Source: Myxococcales bacterium 68-20 (GTDB lineage: Bacteria; Myxococcota_A; Polyangia; Polyangiales; Polyangiaceae). From it: a stretch of DNA of 64,000 nt. Made by a program: the position numbers and the translations under genes. Where the stretch lies: contig MKVQ01000001.1 in assembly GCA_001899635.1 (NCBI GenBank), positions 263,441 to 327,440 of the forward strand. The letters run 5' to 3'. Positions 43,637 through 54,569 of this stretch are shown here, piece after piece (position 1 is the first letter of the stretch; every line of letters starts with the position of its first letter). The notes beneath the pieces are model-generated. The model worked only from the letters and a program-made list of their open reading frames with translations. It made no database searches and was not told the DNA's origin.

Positions 43637-45136
43637 TCAGCGACCCGGCGTGTGCGGATCGAGGAACGTCGCGCCCTCGGGGCTGATCATCGCCTCGTCG
43701 TCGGGAAGGCCCACGTCGGTCTGTCCGAAGTGGCGCACGTCGCGGAGGCCGAGCACCTCTTCGGCGATGTCCTGATAGATCCGGCGCTTCGCCTCCGAGT
43801 CGAGCCACACCGTGACCTTGCGGATGCGAGTGCCGCCGAGCATCGCGTGCCATCGGAGCGTCGTCATCATCGCATTGGCGCACATCTCGACGCCGACTCG
43901 CGCTGCGCCGGTGCCGAGAGCGGGAGCGGCGATCGACGTGCAGCCGCGCTCCTCGGCGAGGATGAGCGCGCGCGCGAACGCGCGACCGACGCACGACACC
44001 TCGTTCCATGCGCTGACCGCGTGGAAGACGTGCTTCGTCTCGAGCGCGCCGGGGTCGGTGCGGATGCAGGTCCCGAGCGGCTGCTCGCCGCCCGCCATGG
44101 CGTCGCGTTCGATCTCGTCACCGCCGCGGAGGCGAAGCGCCTCGCCGACGCCGCTGCGCATGCGGAGCTCGAAGTTCGCGCTCGAGACGATCGCGTCGGC
44201 GGATGCCCTCGCGATGTCGCCGGTGGCGAAGGTCACTTCGAGCTGGCCGAAATGCAAGGTGCAGGAGCCGACACGGTTCACGGCGGGCTCGGGCGGCTCG
44301 AGCGCCTTCGTCAACGTCGCGAAGTGCGAGAGCGGGGCGAGGACGTCGGCCGGGCGATCGCGCACGTCCTTCGCGAGCATCCGCCGGACCACGTCCTGGA
44401 AGTACGCCTCGGCCGGCGACGTCGGCGGTGGCATGCGAGGCGCGGTATTCGGGTCGAGGATCTCCCCGACGCTCTTGAACGGATTGCTTCCGTACCGGAG
44501 ATCGCACGCGGTCGCGCCTGCTCCCCAGACGTCGGTGAAGCGACCGAGCTCACCGTGCCGGAGCTGCTCCGGCGCCATGAAGGGCAGCGTGCCGGCGGTC
44601 TCGGTCGGCGCACCGTCGCTGCGCGCCACGGCGATCCCGAAGTCACCGAGGCGGATGCCCGACTGGGCTTCCCCGAACACGTTCGACGGCTTGAGATCGC
44701 GATGGATGACCCCGGCTTGATGGGCCGCGCGCAGACCTTTGCAGATCTCGCGCATCACGTGGCAGACGAGCCAGAGGGGGAGGCCGACGCCGAGCGCGGC
44801 GCGCCGGCGTCGATCCAGCTCGGCGAAGTCGAGGCCGTCGACGTACTCCTGAACGAGGAACGGCGTCGGGGCGGCCCCTTCGCCGTCATCGCCGGGGATC
44901 TGGCCGGCGCCGAGCGCGCGTACGATACGCGGGCTCGACACACGCGCCATCAGCCGCGCCTCCTGGAGGATCCGCGCGGCTGCGCCCTGCGTGTCGCTCG
45001 CGCGGAGCGTGCGGCGCAGGGTCTTGATCACGACCGGCGTCGCGAGCACCTCGTGCTTCGCGAGCCAGACCTCGCTCATTCCTCCTTCGCCAAGGAGGCC
45101 CCAGACGTCATATCCGGGGACGCTCAGCTCCCGCAT
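43637..45136 (-). CDS. Ser/Thr protein kinase fused to a macro domain
   Basis: A 499-residue protein. The kinase spans about 9-275: glycine loop LGEGGMSEV (15-23), Lys38 in VVIK, HRDLKPSN (145-152), DFG 165-167 and APE 188-190, so all catalytic residues are present. After a short linker a macro domain spans about 298-445: VTFATGDIARASADAIVSSAN (Asn at 321, the ADP-ribose-contacting position), GVGEAL (329-334), VFHAVSAW and APALGTGAARVGVE. Macro domains bind or remove ADP-ribose. No membrane segment or long Pro-rich linker, unlike most bacterial kinases of this group. It is not in an operon with the gcv genes by spacing (41 bp to gcvH), though co-transcription in the opposite order is possible. 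Confidence 0.9.
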   Translation of the reverse strand: MRELSVPGYDVWGLLGEGGMSEVWLAKHEVLATPVVIKTLRRTLRASDTQGAAARILQEARLMARVSSPRIVRALGAGQIPGDDGEGAAPTPFLVQEYVDGLDFAELDRRRRAALGVGLPLWLVCHVMREICKGLRAAHQAGVIHRDLKPSNVFGEAQSGIRLGDFGIAVARSDGAPTETAGTLPFMAPEQLRHGELGRFTDVWGAGATACDLRYGSNPFKSVGEILDPNTAPRMPPPTSPAEAYFQDVVRRMLAKDVRDRPADVLAPLSHFATLTKALEPPEPAVNRVGSCTLHFGQLEVTFATGDIARASADAIVSSANFELRMRSGVGEALRLRGGDEIERDAMAGGEQPLGTCIRTDPGALETKHVFHAVSAWNEVSCVGRAFARALILAEERGCTSIAAPALGTGAARVGVEMCANAMMTTLRWHAMLGGTRIRKVTVWLDSEAKRRIYQDIAEEVLGLRDVRHFGQTDVGLPDDEAMISPEGATFLDPHTPGR

Positions 45137-45177
45137 CGTCTACTGCCCCCCCGCGATGCTGCCCCGAGGCGTCCGCG

Positions 45178-45564
45178 TCAGGACGCCTTGACGTGATCGC
45201 CGTAGCTCTTCTCGTCCATCAGCTGGGCGATCCCGGCGCTGTCGGAGGTCTCGATGACCACCATCCAGCCCTTGCCGTACGGATCCTCGTTGACGAGCTC
45301 CGGCTTGGCGTCGAGGTCCTGGTTCACCGCGACGACCTTGCCGTTGAGGGGGGCGTACAGATCGCTCAGCGTCTTGACGCTCTCGATCGTCCCGAAGGTC
45401 TTGCCCGACGTGAGCTCGTCACCGACCTTCACATCGAGGCTCACGAGCGTGATGTCACCGAGCTGCTCGACCGCAAACGCGGTGATGCCGACGGTGATTC
45501 GGTTGCCCTCGACCTTCGTCCACTCGTGGTCCTTCGTGTACTTGAGCTCCGCGGGGAATTCCAT
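45178..45564 (-). CDS. gcvH: Glycine cleavage system H protein
   Basis: A 128-residue lipoyl carrier. The lipoylated Lys64 sits in GTIESVKTLSDLYAP, the usual hairpin. GcvH shuttles the aminomethyl group between the P and T proteins. It follows gcvT on the same strand after 114 bp. The length is normal. Confidence 0.95.
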   Translation of the reverse strand: MEFPAELKYTKDHEWTKVEGNRITVGITAFAVEQLGDITLVSLDVKVGDELTSGKTFGTIESVKTLSDLYAPLNGKVVAVNQDLDAKPELVNEDPYGKGWMVVIETSDSAGIAQLMDEKSYGDHVKAS

Positions 45565-45678
45565 TTCGCCTTTTCCTTCTGCGCTCGCGAGCGTGCTCGC
45601 TCGTCTGTTTTCTACACCACTCGGGGCACCGGGCCCCAGAACCCGTCCTCGTCCGTTCTCGAGCTCGTCGGCCGTCCG

Positions 45679-46791
<1,113 letters not shown>

Positions 46792-47088
46792 ATCGCGGGG
46801 CACACTAGACGAGCCGCCGCAGGTCCGAAAGTGGAGTGATTCGGTGTCGTGCGTCACGCCGTTGCGCGGCGACCAAGTGCACGCGCGTCAAGGGCCGCGC
46901 GAAGCGAAGGAGACGTCGTCGAGCGGCTCGATCGCGAGCCCGAAGGCGGCGAGCACGGGGACGTCGAGCTCGAGCGTACAGTCGAAGCGATGCATGCGGC
47001 GTGGGCTTTCACGAGACCGGCGCCCGCGGTGCGCCAATCCACCCTCGCCAGTGCCGGCGCGCTCCATTCGGGTTATGCTCGGCAGGTC
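46792..47088. other. Divergent intergenic region, gcvT / methyltransferase
   Basis: About 297 bp without a supported gene. Promoters for both directions must lie here. A short leftward open frame near 46888-46992 reads as a possible protein end (MHRFDCTLELDV...), but I do not trust it. I looked for a glycine riboswitch in the gcvT leader and saw none. Confidence 0.4.
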
Positions 47089-47976
47089 ATGGGAACGCCC
47101 TGGGATCAGCCGGCTACTCAATATCTCGAGGAATGGGTTCCGCGTTTCGTCCCCTATCACCTCGATCTCGTTCAGGAGCTCGCGCTCACACAGGGGCAGC
47201 GCGTGCTCGTTGCGAGCGCGGGGCCCGGCGCCGAGGTGCTTGCCGTCGCACGTGTCGTCGGCGATCGCGGTCTCGTGCGTGCGACGGACGCGAGCGCGGA
47301 CCTCGTCGGCATCTGCGAAGCGCAGGTGAAGAAGGCCGGCTTCGGCGCGGTGAAGGTCGAGCAGGCCGACATCGGCGACGTCGGGCCCGGTGACTGGAAC
47401 GCCATCGTCTGCTGCTTCGGGCTGTGGCCGATCGCCGATCGCTCCGCGGTCCTCCGGAGCTGGGCGCGCGCGCTCTCCGCTCACGGTAAGGTCGGCGTGC
47501 TCACCTTCGGCCCGCCCGACGAGAACGATCCATTCGAGCTGCTCGGGCAGGCGCTTCGCGACCTCGAGCCGAACGCGGAGGCGACGCCCGCGCGCGTGGC
47601 GTCCGACCGCGAGTCGATGGCGAAGATGTTCGAGGACGGCGGGCTCTCGCTCGTCCGCCACACCGTGCTCCGTCACACGGTGGCGTTCCCGAGCGCGGAG
47701 GCGTTCACGAACGCGATCCGCGAGGGACGGACGTGGCGCCGGGTCTGGGAGGAGCTCGGCCCCGAGCGGATGGGCCTCGTGACCGCGCGCTTCTACGATC
47801 GCGTCGGTGGGCCGACCGCTCCCTTGAGCTTCGAGCCTGCCGTGACGCTCGCGATCGCCGCTCTCCCCGGCGCGGAGGTCGAGCTGATGTCGCGCCCGAG
47901 CGCGAAGGCTCCGCCGCTGGTGAACGGTCCGCCGAAGCGTCCGTCTCGCCCGCCGCCCGATCCGTACAAGGACTGA
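47089..47976 (+). CDS. SAM-dependent methyltransferase, class I
   Basis: A 295-residue protein starting MGTPWDQPATQYLEEWVPRF. The SAM-binding motif is RVLVASAGPGAEVLAVARVV, with VRATDAS as the acidic loop and NAIVCCFGLWPIADR as motif IV, the layout of UbiE/COQ5-like small-molecule methyltransferases. A Pro/Lys tail ends the chain. The substrate is unknown. It is read toward metK, which makes SAM, but with a hairpin between them. Confidence 0.75.
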   Translation: MGTPWDQPATQYLEEWVPRFVPYHLDLVQELALTQGQRVLVASAGPGAEVLAVARVVGDRGLVRATDASADLVGICEAQVKKAGFGAVKVEQADIGDVGPGDWNAIVCCFGLWPIADRSAVLRSWARALSAHGKVGVLTFGPPDENDPFELLGQALRDLEPNAEATPARVASDRESMAKMFEDGGLSLVRHTVLRHTVAFPSAEAFTNAIREGRTWRRVWEELGPERMGLVTARFYDRVGGPTAPLSFEPAVTLAIAALPGAEVELMSRPSAKAPPLVNGPPKRPSRPPPDPYKD

Positions 47977-48001
47977 CTGAGCCGCTCTCGTCGTATACGC
48001 A

Positions 48002-48021
48002 GGCGCACCGTCCGGTGCGCC
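48002..48021 (+). terminator. Hairpin after the methyltransferase gene
   Basis: GGCGCACC and GGTGCGCC pair around a GTCC loop, 25 bp after the stop. There is no T-run. The 190-bp leader of metK follows, in which I see no known SAM riboswitch. Confidence 0.6.
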
Positions 48022-48214
48022 CGTCGAATGCGACGGCCCTGGGGAAGGGCGTGCACGCTGACGCCGACGCAGTAGCGAAAGACGCGACCAAAACGATGCC
48101 GCGTTGAGGCGTGACCCGAGCATGGACCGTCGCTGCGTCGAGGGCCAATAGGGCTTTGCGTCTCGGCTCTGCCGCGCTATGTCAGGACGCTCGTTAACCT
48201 TCAGGAGCTCGCGC

Positions 48215-49543
48215 ATGGCACGTTACCAGTTCACGTCGGAGTCGGTCACCGAGGGCCACCCGGACAAGCTTTGCGACCACGTCTCGGATGCGATCCTCGA
48301 CGCGATCCTCGCCCAGGACAAGCATGCGCGCGTCGCCTGCGAGACGCTCGCGAAGACCGGCATGGTCGTCGTTGCCGGTGAGATCACGACCACCGCGACG
48401 ATCGACTACCCGAAGATCATCCGCAAGACGGTGCGTGACATCGGATACACGAGCTCCGAGATGGGCTTCGACGCCGGCACCTGCGCGGTGATCACGGCGA
48501 TCGAGCAGCAGAGCCCGGACATCGCCCAGGGCGTGACCGAAGGCCAGGGCATGCACAAGGAGCAGGGGGCCGGCGACCAGGGCCTCATGTTCGGCTACGC
48601 GTGCGACGAGACGCCGAACCTCATGCCGGCGCCGATCGACTATGCGCACCAGCTCGCGCGCCAGCTCGCGGCGATCCGCAAGTCGAAGAAGGTCGACTTC
48701 CTCCGTCCCGACGGCAAGACGCAGGTCACGCTCGAGTACGAGAACGACGTGCCGGTCCGCATCGACGCGATCGTCGTCTCCACGCAGCACAACGAGGAGG
48801 TGAAGCAGAAGACGCTTCGCGAGGCCGTGCTCGATCTCGTGATCGACAAGGTCATCCCGAAGAAGCTCCTCGACAAGAACACGAAGTTTCACGTCAACCC
48901 GACCGGGCGCTTCGTCATCGGCGGACCGCAGGGCGACTGTGGCCTCACCGGCCGCAAGATCATCGTCGACACCTACGGTGGCATGGGCCGTCACGGCGGC
49001 GGCGCGTTCAGCGGCAAGGACCCGACGAAGGTCGACCGCTCGGCTTGCTACTACGCGCGCTACATCGCGAAGAACGTCGTCGCGGCCGGCCTCGCCAAGC
49101 GCTGCGAGGTGCAGATCGCGTACGCGATCGGCGTCGCGAAGCCCGTTGGTGTGCACGTGAACACGTTCGGCACCGGCAAGATCTCGGACGAGAAGCTCGA
49201 GAAGTACATCCTCGAGAACTTCGACATGCGCCCGAAGGCGCTCATCGACGAGCTCGGCCTCCTCGCGCCGCAGTACCTCGCGACCGCCGGTTACGGCCAC
49301 TTCGGCCGCAGCCAGTTCTCGTGGGAGAAGACCCACCGCGCGGCGCAGCTCGCGGCGGATCTCCTCGGCGGCAAGCCGAGCGGCAAGAAGGTCGACACGA
49401 AGAAGGCGCACGCGAACGGCAACGGCACGAACGGCGCGCTCAACGGCCATGCCGCGAAGGACGCGGGCAAGGGCGAGAAGAAGGGCGAGAAGAAGGCCAG
49501 CAAGAAGGGCAAGAAGGGCGGCGCACGCTTCGCCGAAGTGTGA
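48215..49543 (+). CDS. metK: S-adenosylmethionine synthetase with a Lys-rich tail
   Basis: A 442-residue enzyme. [51 protein letters not shown] and [17 protein letters not shown] are MetK signatures, so ATP and methionine binding are intact. The normal fold ends near residue 388; about 54 extra residues rich in Lys, Gly, Ala and Asn follow ([18 protein letters not shown] near the end). A typical MetK has about 385-400 residues. The start ATG 48215 has CAGGAG upstream. A strong terminator follows. Confidence 0.95.
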   Translation: MARYQFTSESVTEGHPDKLCDHVSDAILDAILAQDKHARVACETLAKTGMVVVAGEITTTATIDYPKIIRKTVRDIGYTSSEMGFDAGTCAVITAIEQQSPDIAQGVTEGQGMHKEQGAGDQGLMFGYACDETPNLMPAPIDYAHQLARQLAAIRKSKKVDFLRPDGKTQVTLEYENDVPVRIDAIVVSTQHNEEVKQKTLREAVLDLVIDKVIPKKLLDKNTKFHVNPTGRFVIGGPQGDCGLTGRKIIVDTYGGMGRHGGGAFSGKDPTKVDRSACYYARYIAKNVVAAGLAKRCEVQIAYAIGVAKPVGVHVNTFGTGKISDEKLEKYILENFDMRPKALIDELGLLAPQYLATAGYGHFGRSQFSWEKTHRAAQLAADLLGGKPSGKKVDTKKAHANGNGTNGALNGHAAKDAGKGEKKGEKKASKKGKKGGARFAEV

Positions 49544-49576
49544 CCCTCGAGCCAGCTCCTCGTCATCGAGGCTGAG

Positions 49577-49610
49577 AAGGGCGCGCTCCCATCCGGGGCG
49601 CGCCCTTTTT
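49577..49610 (+). terminator. Intrinsic terminator of metK
   Basis: GGGCGCGC and GCGCGCCC (49579-49586, 49598-49605) form a stem extended by AA/TT, followed by TTTTT. It is the clearest Rho-independent terminator in the window. Confidence 0.92.
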
Positions 49611-49660
49611 CGTGGCGTGCGCGTGGCGTGCTCGGGGGGACGCGTTCGGGCCAGCTCGGA

Positions 49661-49694
49661 CAGACTGTCTGACAGTGGCTCCTTTCTCGCCACT
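49661..49694 (+). promoter_or_regulatory. Adjacent dyads upstream of the vWA lipoprotein gene
   Basis: CAGACTGTCTG (49661-49671) is a near-perfect palindrome, and AGTGGC/GCCACT (49674-49679, 49689-49694) a hairpin. They end 111 bp before the start and may be operator or leader structure. Confidence 0.4.
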
Positions 49695-49805
49695 TACAGA
49701 ATGTCTCAACTGAATGACATCGCGATCCAGGAAGAGCTTTCGTGAGGCTCGCGGTGTGTACTCCCCTCGCGAGCTCGCTCGAGCTCGAGGCATGGGAGGT
49801 TCGCA

Positions 49806-50828
49806 GTGATTCGCAAGTCGTTCGGTCTCGGGGCGTTCCTGATCGCGTCGTCGCTCGTGTTCGCGTGCGGAAGCTCGTCGACGAGGGATGCCTTCTCGGA
49901 CGGTGCCGGGAACGGCAACGGCTCCTCCGGCACCGGTAGCAGCAGCTCCGGCGACTCGCTCGGCGACAACCCGCCTCCGGCGGAGCCGCCTCAGCCGGAG
50001 GAATGCGAGAAGATGGATATCGTCTTCGTCGTCGACGACTCCGGATCGATGAAGGAAGAGCAAGCGAATCTCGCCGCAAACTTCCCGAAGTTCATCGCCA
50101 AGATCGACTCGTTCAAGACGAAGGGCGGCTCGAAGCTCGACTGGCGGATCGCCGTGACCACGACGGGGCGCGACATCGCCTACACCATCACGCCGCCCGC
50201 AATTCCCGGGTTCCCTTCAGTCCCCGCCGTCCCTCAGTCCGAGAAGGGCGACAATGGCGAGTTCCGTATGGGCGGGAAGTGCGGGACGTCGAAGCGCTGG
50301 ATCGAGAAGGCGGACGCGACCGCGGCGAAGGACTTCCAGTGCCTCGCTCAGGTGGGCACCTCCGGGCCGAGCATCGAGATGCCGCTCGAATCGGTCAAGC
50401 TCGCGCTCGACGATCGGATGAGCGACGGCACGAACGCCGGCTTCCTTCGCGACGATGCGTTGCTCGCGGTCGTCGTCCTCTCGGACGAGGACGACTGCTC
50501 ACGCACCGACAACAACTTCACTATCCAGAACGACGTCTGCAAGACGATGGATGGCGTGAAGCCGGTCGCCGACTACAAGCAGATGCTCGACGCCGTCGCG
50601 AAGGGGGCGGGCCGGTGGGCGACCGCGGTCATCGCGGGCCCGACCGCATGCAAGTCGTCGTTCGGTGATGCCAGCGAGGCGGCGCGGCTGCAGGAGTTCG
50701 TCTCGCTGGCGGGCAAGAACGGAACATTCAGCTCGATCTGCGACGGCGATCTGAGCAACGCGCTCGAGAAGGCGCTCGACACCTTCGACGCGGCCTGCAA
50801 GGTCTTCCCGCCGTCGGAAGTGAAATAG
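49806..50828 (+). CDS. von Willebrand factor A lipoprotein
   Basis: A 340-residue protein from GTG 49806 with GGGAGG upstream. The signal ends SLVFACGSSS, a clear lipobox; a Ser/Gly/Pro linker follows. The vWA-type fold starts MDIVFVVDDSGSMKEEQ (MIDAS motif DxSGS), with later LLAVVVLSDEDDCSR holding further metal-site acidic residues. Cys pairs may form disulfides. Such lipoproteins bind other proteins in a metal-dependent way; the partner is unknown. Confidence 0.85.
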   Translation: MIRKSFGLGAFLIASSLVFACGSSSTRDAFSDGAGNGNGSSGTGSSSSGDSLGDNPPPAEPPQPEECEKMDIVFVVDDSGSMKEEQANLAANFPKFIAKIDSFKTKGGSKLDWRIAVTTTGRDIAYTITPPAIPGFPSVPAVPQSEKGDNGEFRMGGKCGTSKRWIEKADATAAKDFQCLAQVGTSGPSIEMPLESVKLALDDRMSDGTNAGFLRDDALLAVVVLSDEDDCSRTDNNFTIQNDVCKTMDGVKPVADYKQMLDAVAKGAGRWATAVIAGPTACKSSFGDASEAARLQEFVSLAGKNGTFSSICDGDLSNALEKALDTFDAACKVFPPSEVK

Positions 50829-51165
50829 GCGCTCGCGCCCGCCCTGTGGAAAACCTGAGGAGGGCAAGCTGCGATCTTCGGGCGCGGCGCGCTTCCTTCG
50901 GGCGTCCAAGTTCTGGACAGCCGCGCATGTGCTCGTGATCCATCACGAAGAGTCGACGTCCATCTGTTCTGGACGGGATAGAAAACGCCAAATTCGTGCG
51001 TCATCGTCCCGCCATCCGGGCCTACGTCGGGTGTGGAAAGCCTTCGTGGGAGCGCCCTCGCCGGCGCGTGACCGAGGCCCTGCGAGAGATCGCTTCTCCC
51101 CCTTCCGAAGCGCTCGCGACAGGGCGCGAGGGCGCGCTCGAGATCGGCGTTCGCTCGGCGCCTAC
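50829..51165. other. Intergenic region without supported gene
   Basis: 337 bp. Two short direct repeats GTTCTGGAC (near 50912 and 50968) and a repeated CTTCGGGCG are visible. Small open frames exist but show no protein-like character. Confidence 0.4.
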
Positions 51166-51609
51166 CTACTCCGAGGCTGCGGCGCGCTTCGTCCGCGAAC
51201 GTGCCGTGCGCTTGCGGCGACGCGGGGCCGCCTGACGCGCCTGGCGCGAGAGCGCGCGAGTCGATGCCGCCGAGCGGGGGGCGCGCTTCAGCGCCTCGGT
51301 CGTGGCGCGCGAGCGCTTTGCCGACTTTCGGCGTGTGGTCGGGGACGCCTTGGCCTTCGCGGTCGTGCGCTTGGCCTGCTTGCGCGTGCGCTCCGAGGTC
51401 GTGCCCTTCTTCGGAGCCGGGAGCTTCACGCCGGCGCGGCGCGCCTTCGAGAGCCCGATCGCGATCGCTTGCTTGGCGTTCTTCGCGCCATGCTTCCCCT
51501 CACGGATGTGTTCGATCTCCTCTCGCACGAACTCACCGGCTTGCGTCGTCGGTGCTTTGCCCTCGCGCTTCGCCTTCCGTGCGCGCGCGATCGTCTTCTT
51601 CTCCGGCAT
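51166..51609 (-). CDS. DUF6496-type, histone H1-like basic protein
   Basis: A 147-residue protein starting MPEKKTIARARKAKREGK at 51609, with GGAGGAGA upstream. Residues 20-70 (TQAGEFVREEIEHIREGKHG and KQAIAIGLSKARRAGVKLP) match what I recall of DUF6496. The remaining 75 residues are almost only Arg, Lys, Ala, Thr and Ser (RTRKQAKRTTAKAKA-type), like the tail of histone H1. It is a likely nucleic-acid binder. It stands alone between the vWA and adhC genes. Confidence 0.8.
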   Translation of the reverse strand: MPEKKTIARARKAKREGKAPTTQAGEFVREEIEHIREGKHGAKNAKQAIAIGLSKARRAGVKLPAPKKGTTSERTRKQAKRTTAKAKASPTTRRKSAKRSRATTEALKRAPRSAASTRALSRQARQAAPRRRKRTARSRTKRAAASE

Positions 51610-51690
51610 TGATTGTCTCCTCCGTCGCGCGGGCAAAGCAAGGAGGTGGCCACACGTAGGGATTGCCGGCAGTGCTGCGGGGGGGTTGGG

Positions 51691-51725
51691 GCATCCACTG
51701 CGGGTCGTTGGGGCGCGAGCCCTAA
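51691..51725 (+). repeat. Dispersed hairpin repeat, copy B (degenerate)
   Basis: GCATCCACTGCGGGTCG followed by TTGGGGCGCGAGCCCTAA. Same orientation as copy A, with several changes that spoil part of the stems. Confidence 0.65.
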
Positions 51726-51875
51726 ATTCGCCGATCCACGCGCGGGTTCCGTGGAGGAGCCGCATGCCGGCGCATCGCGACGCATGCGCGGCCTTTCGAC
51801 ACGTGCGGTCGCGAGATGCCCCGCTTCGACGCGCGGCGGGAGAAGAGCTGCTGCGACGAGGCGACGGTTCTCGAG

Positions 51876-51907
51876 GGCCGGGTCGCGCGTTTCACGCGGA
51901 CCCGGCC
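51876..51907. terminator. Long hairpin downstream of adhC
   Basis: GGCCGGGTC (51876-51884) and GACCCGGCC (51899-51907) enclose CGCGT/ACGCG with a 3-nt loop and one bulged G. It lies 33 bp past the adhC stop. Confidence 0.6.
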
Positions 51908-51939
51908 TTTGGGGAGGGAGTGCGTCCGGCCGAGCCGTC

Positions 51940-53049
<1,110 letters not shown>

Positions 53050-53194
53050 GGGACGCCCAGCATCGCAAGGCGCGCCCGCATCGACAAGGGCGGATGCCCC
53101 GGCCGAGCCCGAGCCGACGCCCTGTGCTCGATGCTCATCCGACGCGACGCCGTGCCTCGCCCCGCTGGCCGCTGTCGTGCATGGCTCGAGCTAT

Positions 53195-53617
53195 GTGAGC
53201 AGCGAGAACTTCCACGAGCGGTTCGAAGACCTGACCCCGTACGCCCGCGAGATGCATCGCGCCATCGTGTCACTCATGGAGGAGCTCGAGGCGATCGACT
53301 GGTACCAGCAGCGTGTCGACGGCACGAAGGACGAGGCCCTCAAGGCTGTGCTCGCACACAACCGCGACGAGGAGATCGAGCACGCGATGATGAACCTCGA
53401 GTGGATCCGGCGGAACAACCCCACGTTCGACGAGGCGGCGCGGACGTTTCTCTTCACCGAGGGCCCGATCACCGAGGTCGAGGAGAAGACGAAGGGCGAC
53501 GCAGGGGGCGGCCGGGCGGGGCGGGACGGCGAGGGTGAGCCGACGGCGAGCGGAGGCCCCGCGGAGCCGTCCGGCGTCGAGGGCTCGCTCGGCATCGGAA
53601 GTCTCAAGCTCATGTGA
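53195..53617 (+). CDS. Encapsulated ferritin-like cargo protein (EncFtn)
   Basis: A 140-residue protein from GTG 53195 (VSSENFHERFEDL); earlier in-frame codons are not protein-like. Helix 1 has HRAIVSLMEELEAIDWYQQRV and helix 2 HNRDEEIEHAMMNLEWIRR. Glu30, Glu60 and His63 align with the ferroxidase residues of the Rhodospirillum rubrum protein as I recall it. It ends in a Gly/Glu-rich linker and SLGIGSLKLM, the cargo-loading peptide that docks inside the shell. EncFtn oxidises Fe(II) for storage inside the encapsulin. Its stop overlaps the shell start. Confidence 0.9.
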   Translation: MSSENFHERFEDLTPYAREMHRAIVSLMEELEAIDWYQQRVDGTKDEALKAVLAHNRDEEIEHAMMNLEWIRRNNPTFDEAARTFLFTEGPITEVEEKTKGDAGGGRAGRDGEGEPTASGGPAEPSGVEGSLGIGSLKLM

Positions 53618-54468
53618 ACCCAACCGACGACGCAACTGCAAACGAGGGCATGACCGTGGACCTGCTCAAGCGCAACCTCGCACCCATCCTTCCCGAAGCT
53701 TGGACGCTCATCGATGCCGAGGCGGCGCGTGTCCTCCGCCTCCTCCTCGCCGGGCGCAAGATCGTCGACTTCGAGGGGCCGTTCGGCTGGAAGTTCGCCG
53801 CGGTCAACACGGGTAGGCTGAAGCTCTTCTCGCAAGGGCCGGCCCCCGATGTCGGGATGGGGATTCGCGAGGTGCAGCCGCTCGTCGAGGTGAGAGTCCC
53901 GATCAAGCTCTCGACCATGGATCTCGACACAGTGGCGCGCGGCGCCGAGGGGCCCAACCTCGAATCGGTGGTCCAGGCTGCCGAGAAGGTCGCCCTCGTC
54001 GAGGACAACGCCGTCTTCAACGGGCTCGTCGCGGCGGGGATCCAGGGCATCCTCGAGTCGACCCCGCACCCGTCGTTGCCGCTTCCCGCCGACGTGCTCG
54101 AGCTACCGAGGGTGCTCATCGACGCGAAGGAGACGCTCCGTCGCGCGGGCGTCGCCGGCCCGTACGTCCTCGTCCTCGGCGCCGAGCTCCATGATCAGGT
54201 CTACTCCGCGACCGAGGAAGGGCATCCGCTCGCCAAGCGCATCGAGCAGCAGCTCGTCGACCGCCCGATCGTCCGCGCCGAGGCCGTACGCGGCGCCGCG
54301 CTCCTCTCGCTCCGTGGAGGCGACTACGAGCTCTACGTCGGTCAGGACCTCTCGATCGGCTACGCGTACCACACGAAGGACGAGGTCGAGCTCTACCTCA
54401 CCGAGTCCTTCACGTTTCGCGTGATCGAGCCGGCCGCGGCGGTTCGGCTCACGACCAACGCGAAGTGA
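53614..54468 (+). CDS. Encapsulin shell protein (family 1, HK97-like)
   Basis: A 284-residue protein if GTG 53614 is used (GTGA overlap with EncFtn); ATG 53650 would give 272 residues and starts MTVDLLKRNLAPI, nearer the usual MDLLKRELAPI. RVLRLLLAGRKIVDFEGPFGW, IREVQPLVEVRVPI, VQAAEKVALVEDNAVFNG, GAALLSLRGGDYELYVGQDLSIGY and FRVIEPAAAVRL are standard for the family. Sixty or more copies form a virus-capsid-like cage holding the EncFtn cargo. Not a phage remnant: no other phage gene is near. Confidence 0.93.
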   Translation: MNPTDDATANEGMTVDLLKRNLAPILPEAWTLIDAEAARVLRLLLAGRKIVDFEGPFGWKFAAVNTGRLKLFSQGPAPDVGMGIREVQPLVEVRVPIKLSTMDLDTVARGAEGPNLESVVQAAEKVALVEDNAVFNGLVAAGIQGILESTPHPSLPLPADVLELPRVLIDAKETLRRAGVAGPYVLVLGAELHDQVYSATEEGHPLAKRIEQQLVDRPIVRAEAVRGAALLSLRGGDYELYVGQDLSIGYAYHTKDEVELYLTESFTFRVIEPAAAVRLTTNAK

Positions 54469-54509
54469 CCGACCCGCCACGCCCCTGCACGCGCGTCACA
54501 AAGAGCTTC

Positions 54510-54538
54510 GGCCGGCCACGAACGACGCGTGGCCGGCC
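54510..54538. terminator. Bidirectional hairpin between encapsulin and glnA
   Basis: GGCCGGCCACG (54510-54520) and CGTGGCCGGCC (54528-54538) form an 11-bp stem with a 7-nt loop between two convergent genes. Confidence 0.75.
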
Positions 54539-54569
54539 TCGTTGTCGTCATCGTGCGGACGTCGCGTCG

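Noticed and set aside
46792-46900. Possible glycine riboswitch in the gcvT leader
   Set aside because: No tandem glycine aptamer cores are recognisable and the leader is short.
46888-46992. Leftward peptide MHRFDCTLELDVPVLA as a gene remnant
   Set aside because: Only 35 codons, no ribosome-binding site, and no recognisable family.
47977-48214. Possible SAM or SAH riboswitch before metK
   Set aside because: Only a simple terminator-like hairpin is visible; none of the conserved SAM/SAH aptamer strings appear.
50996-51235. 79-codon rightward ORF
   Set aside because: It overlaps the basic-protein gene on the other strand, is Arg-rich from GC bias and has no ribosome-binding site.
53614-54468. 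Phage capsid gene (prophage remnant)
   Set aside because: The HK97-like fold is an encapsulin: it is paired with a cargo carrying a loading peptide, and no other phage gene is near.
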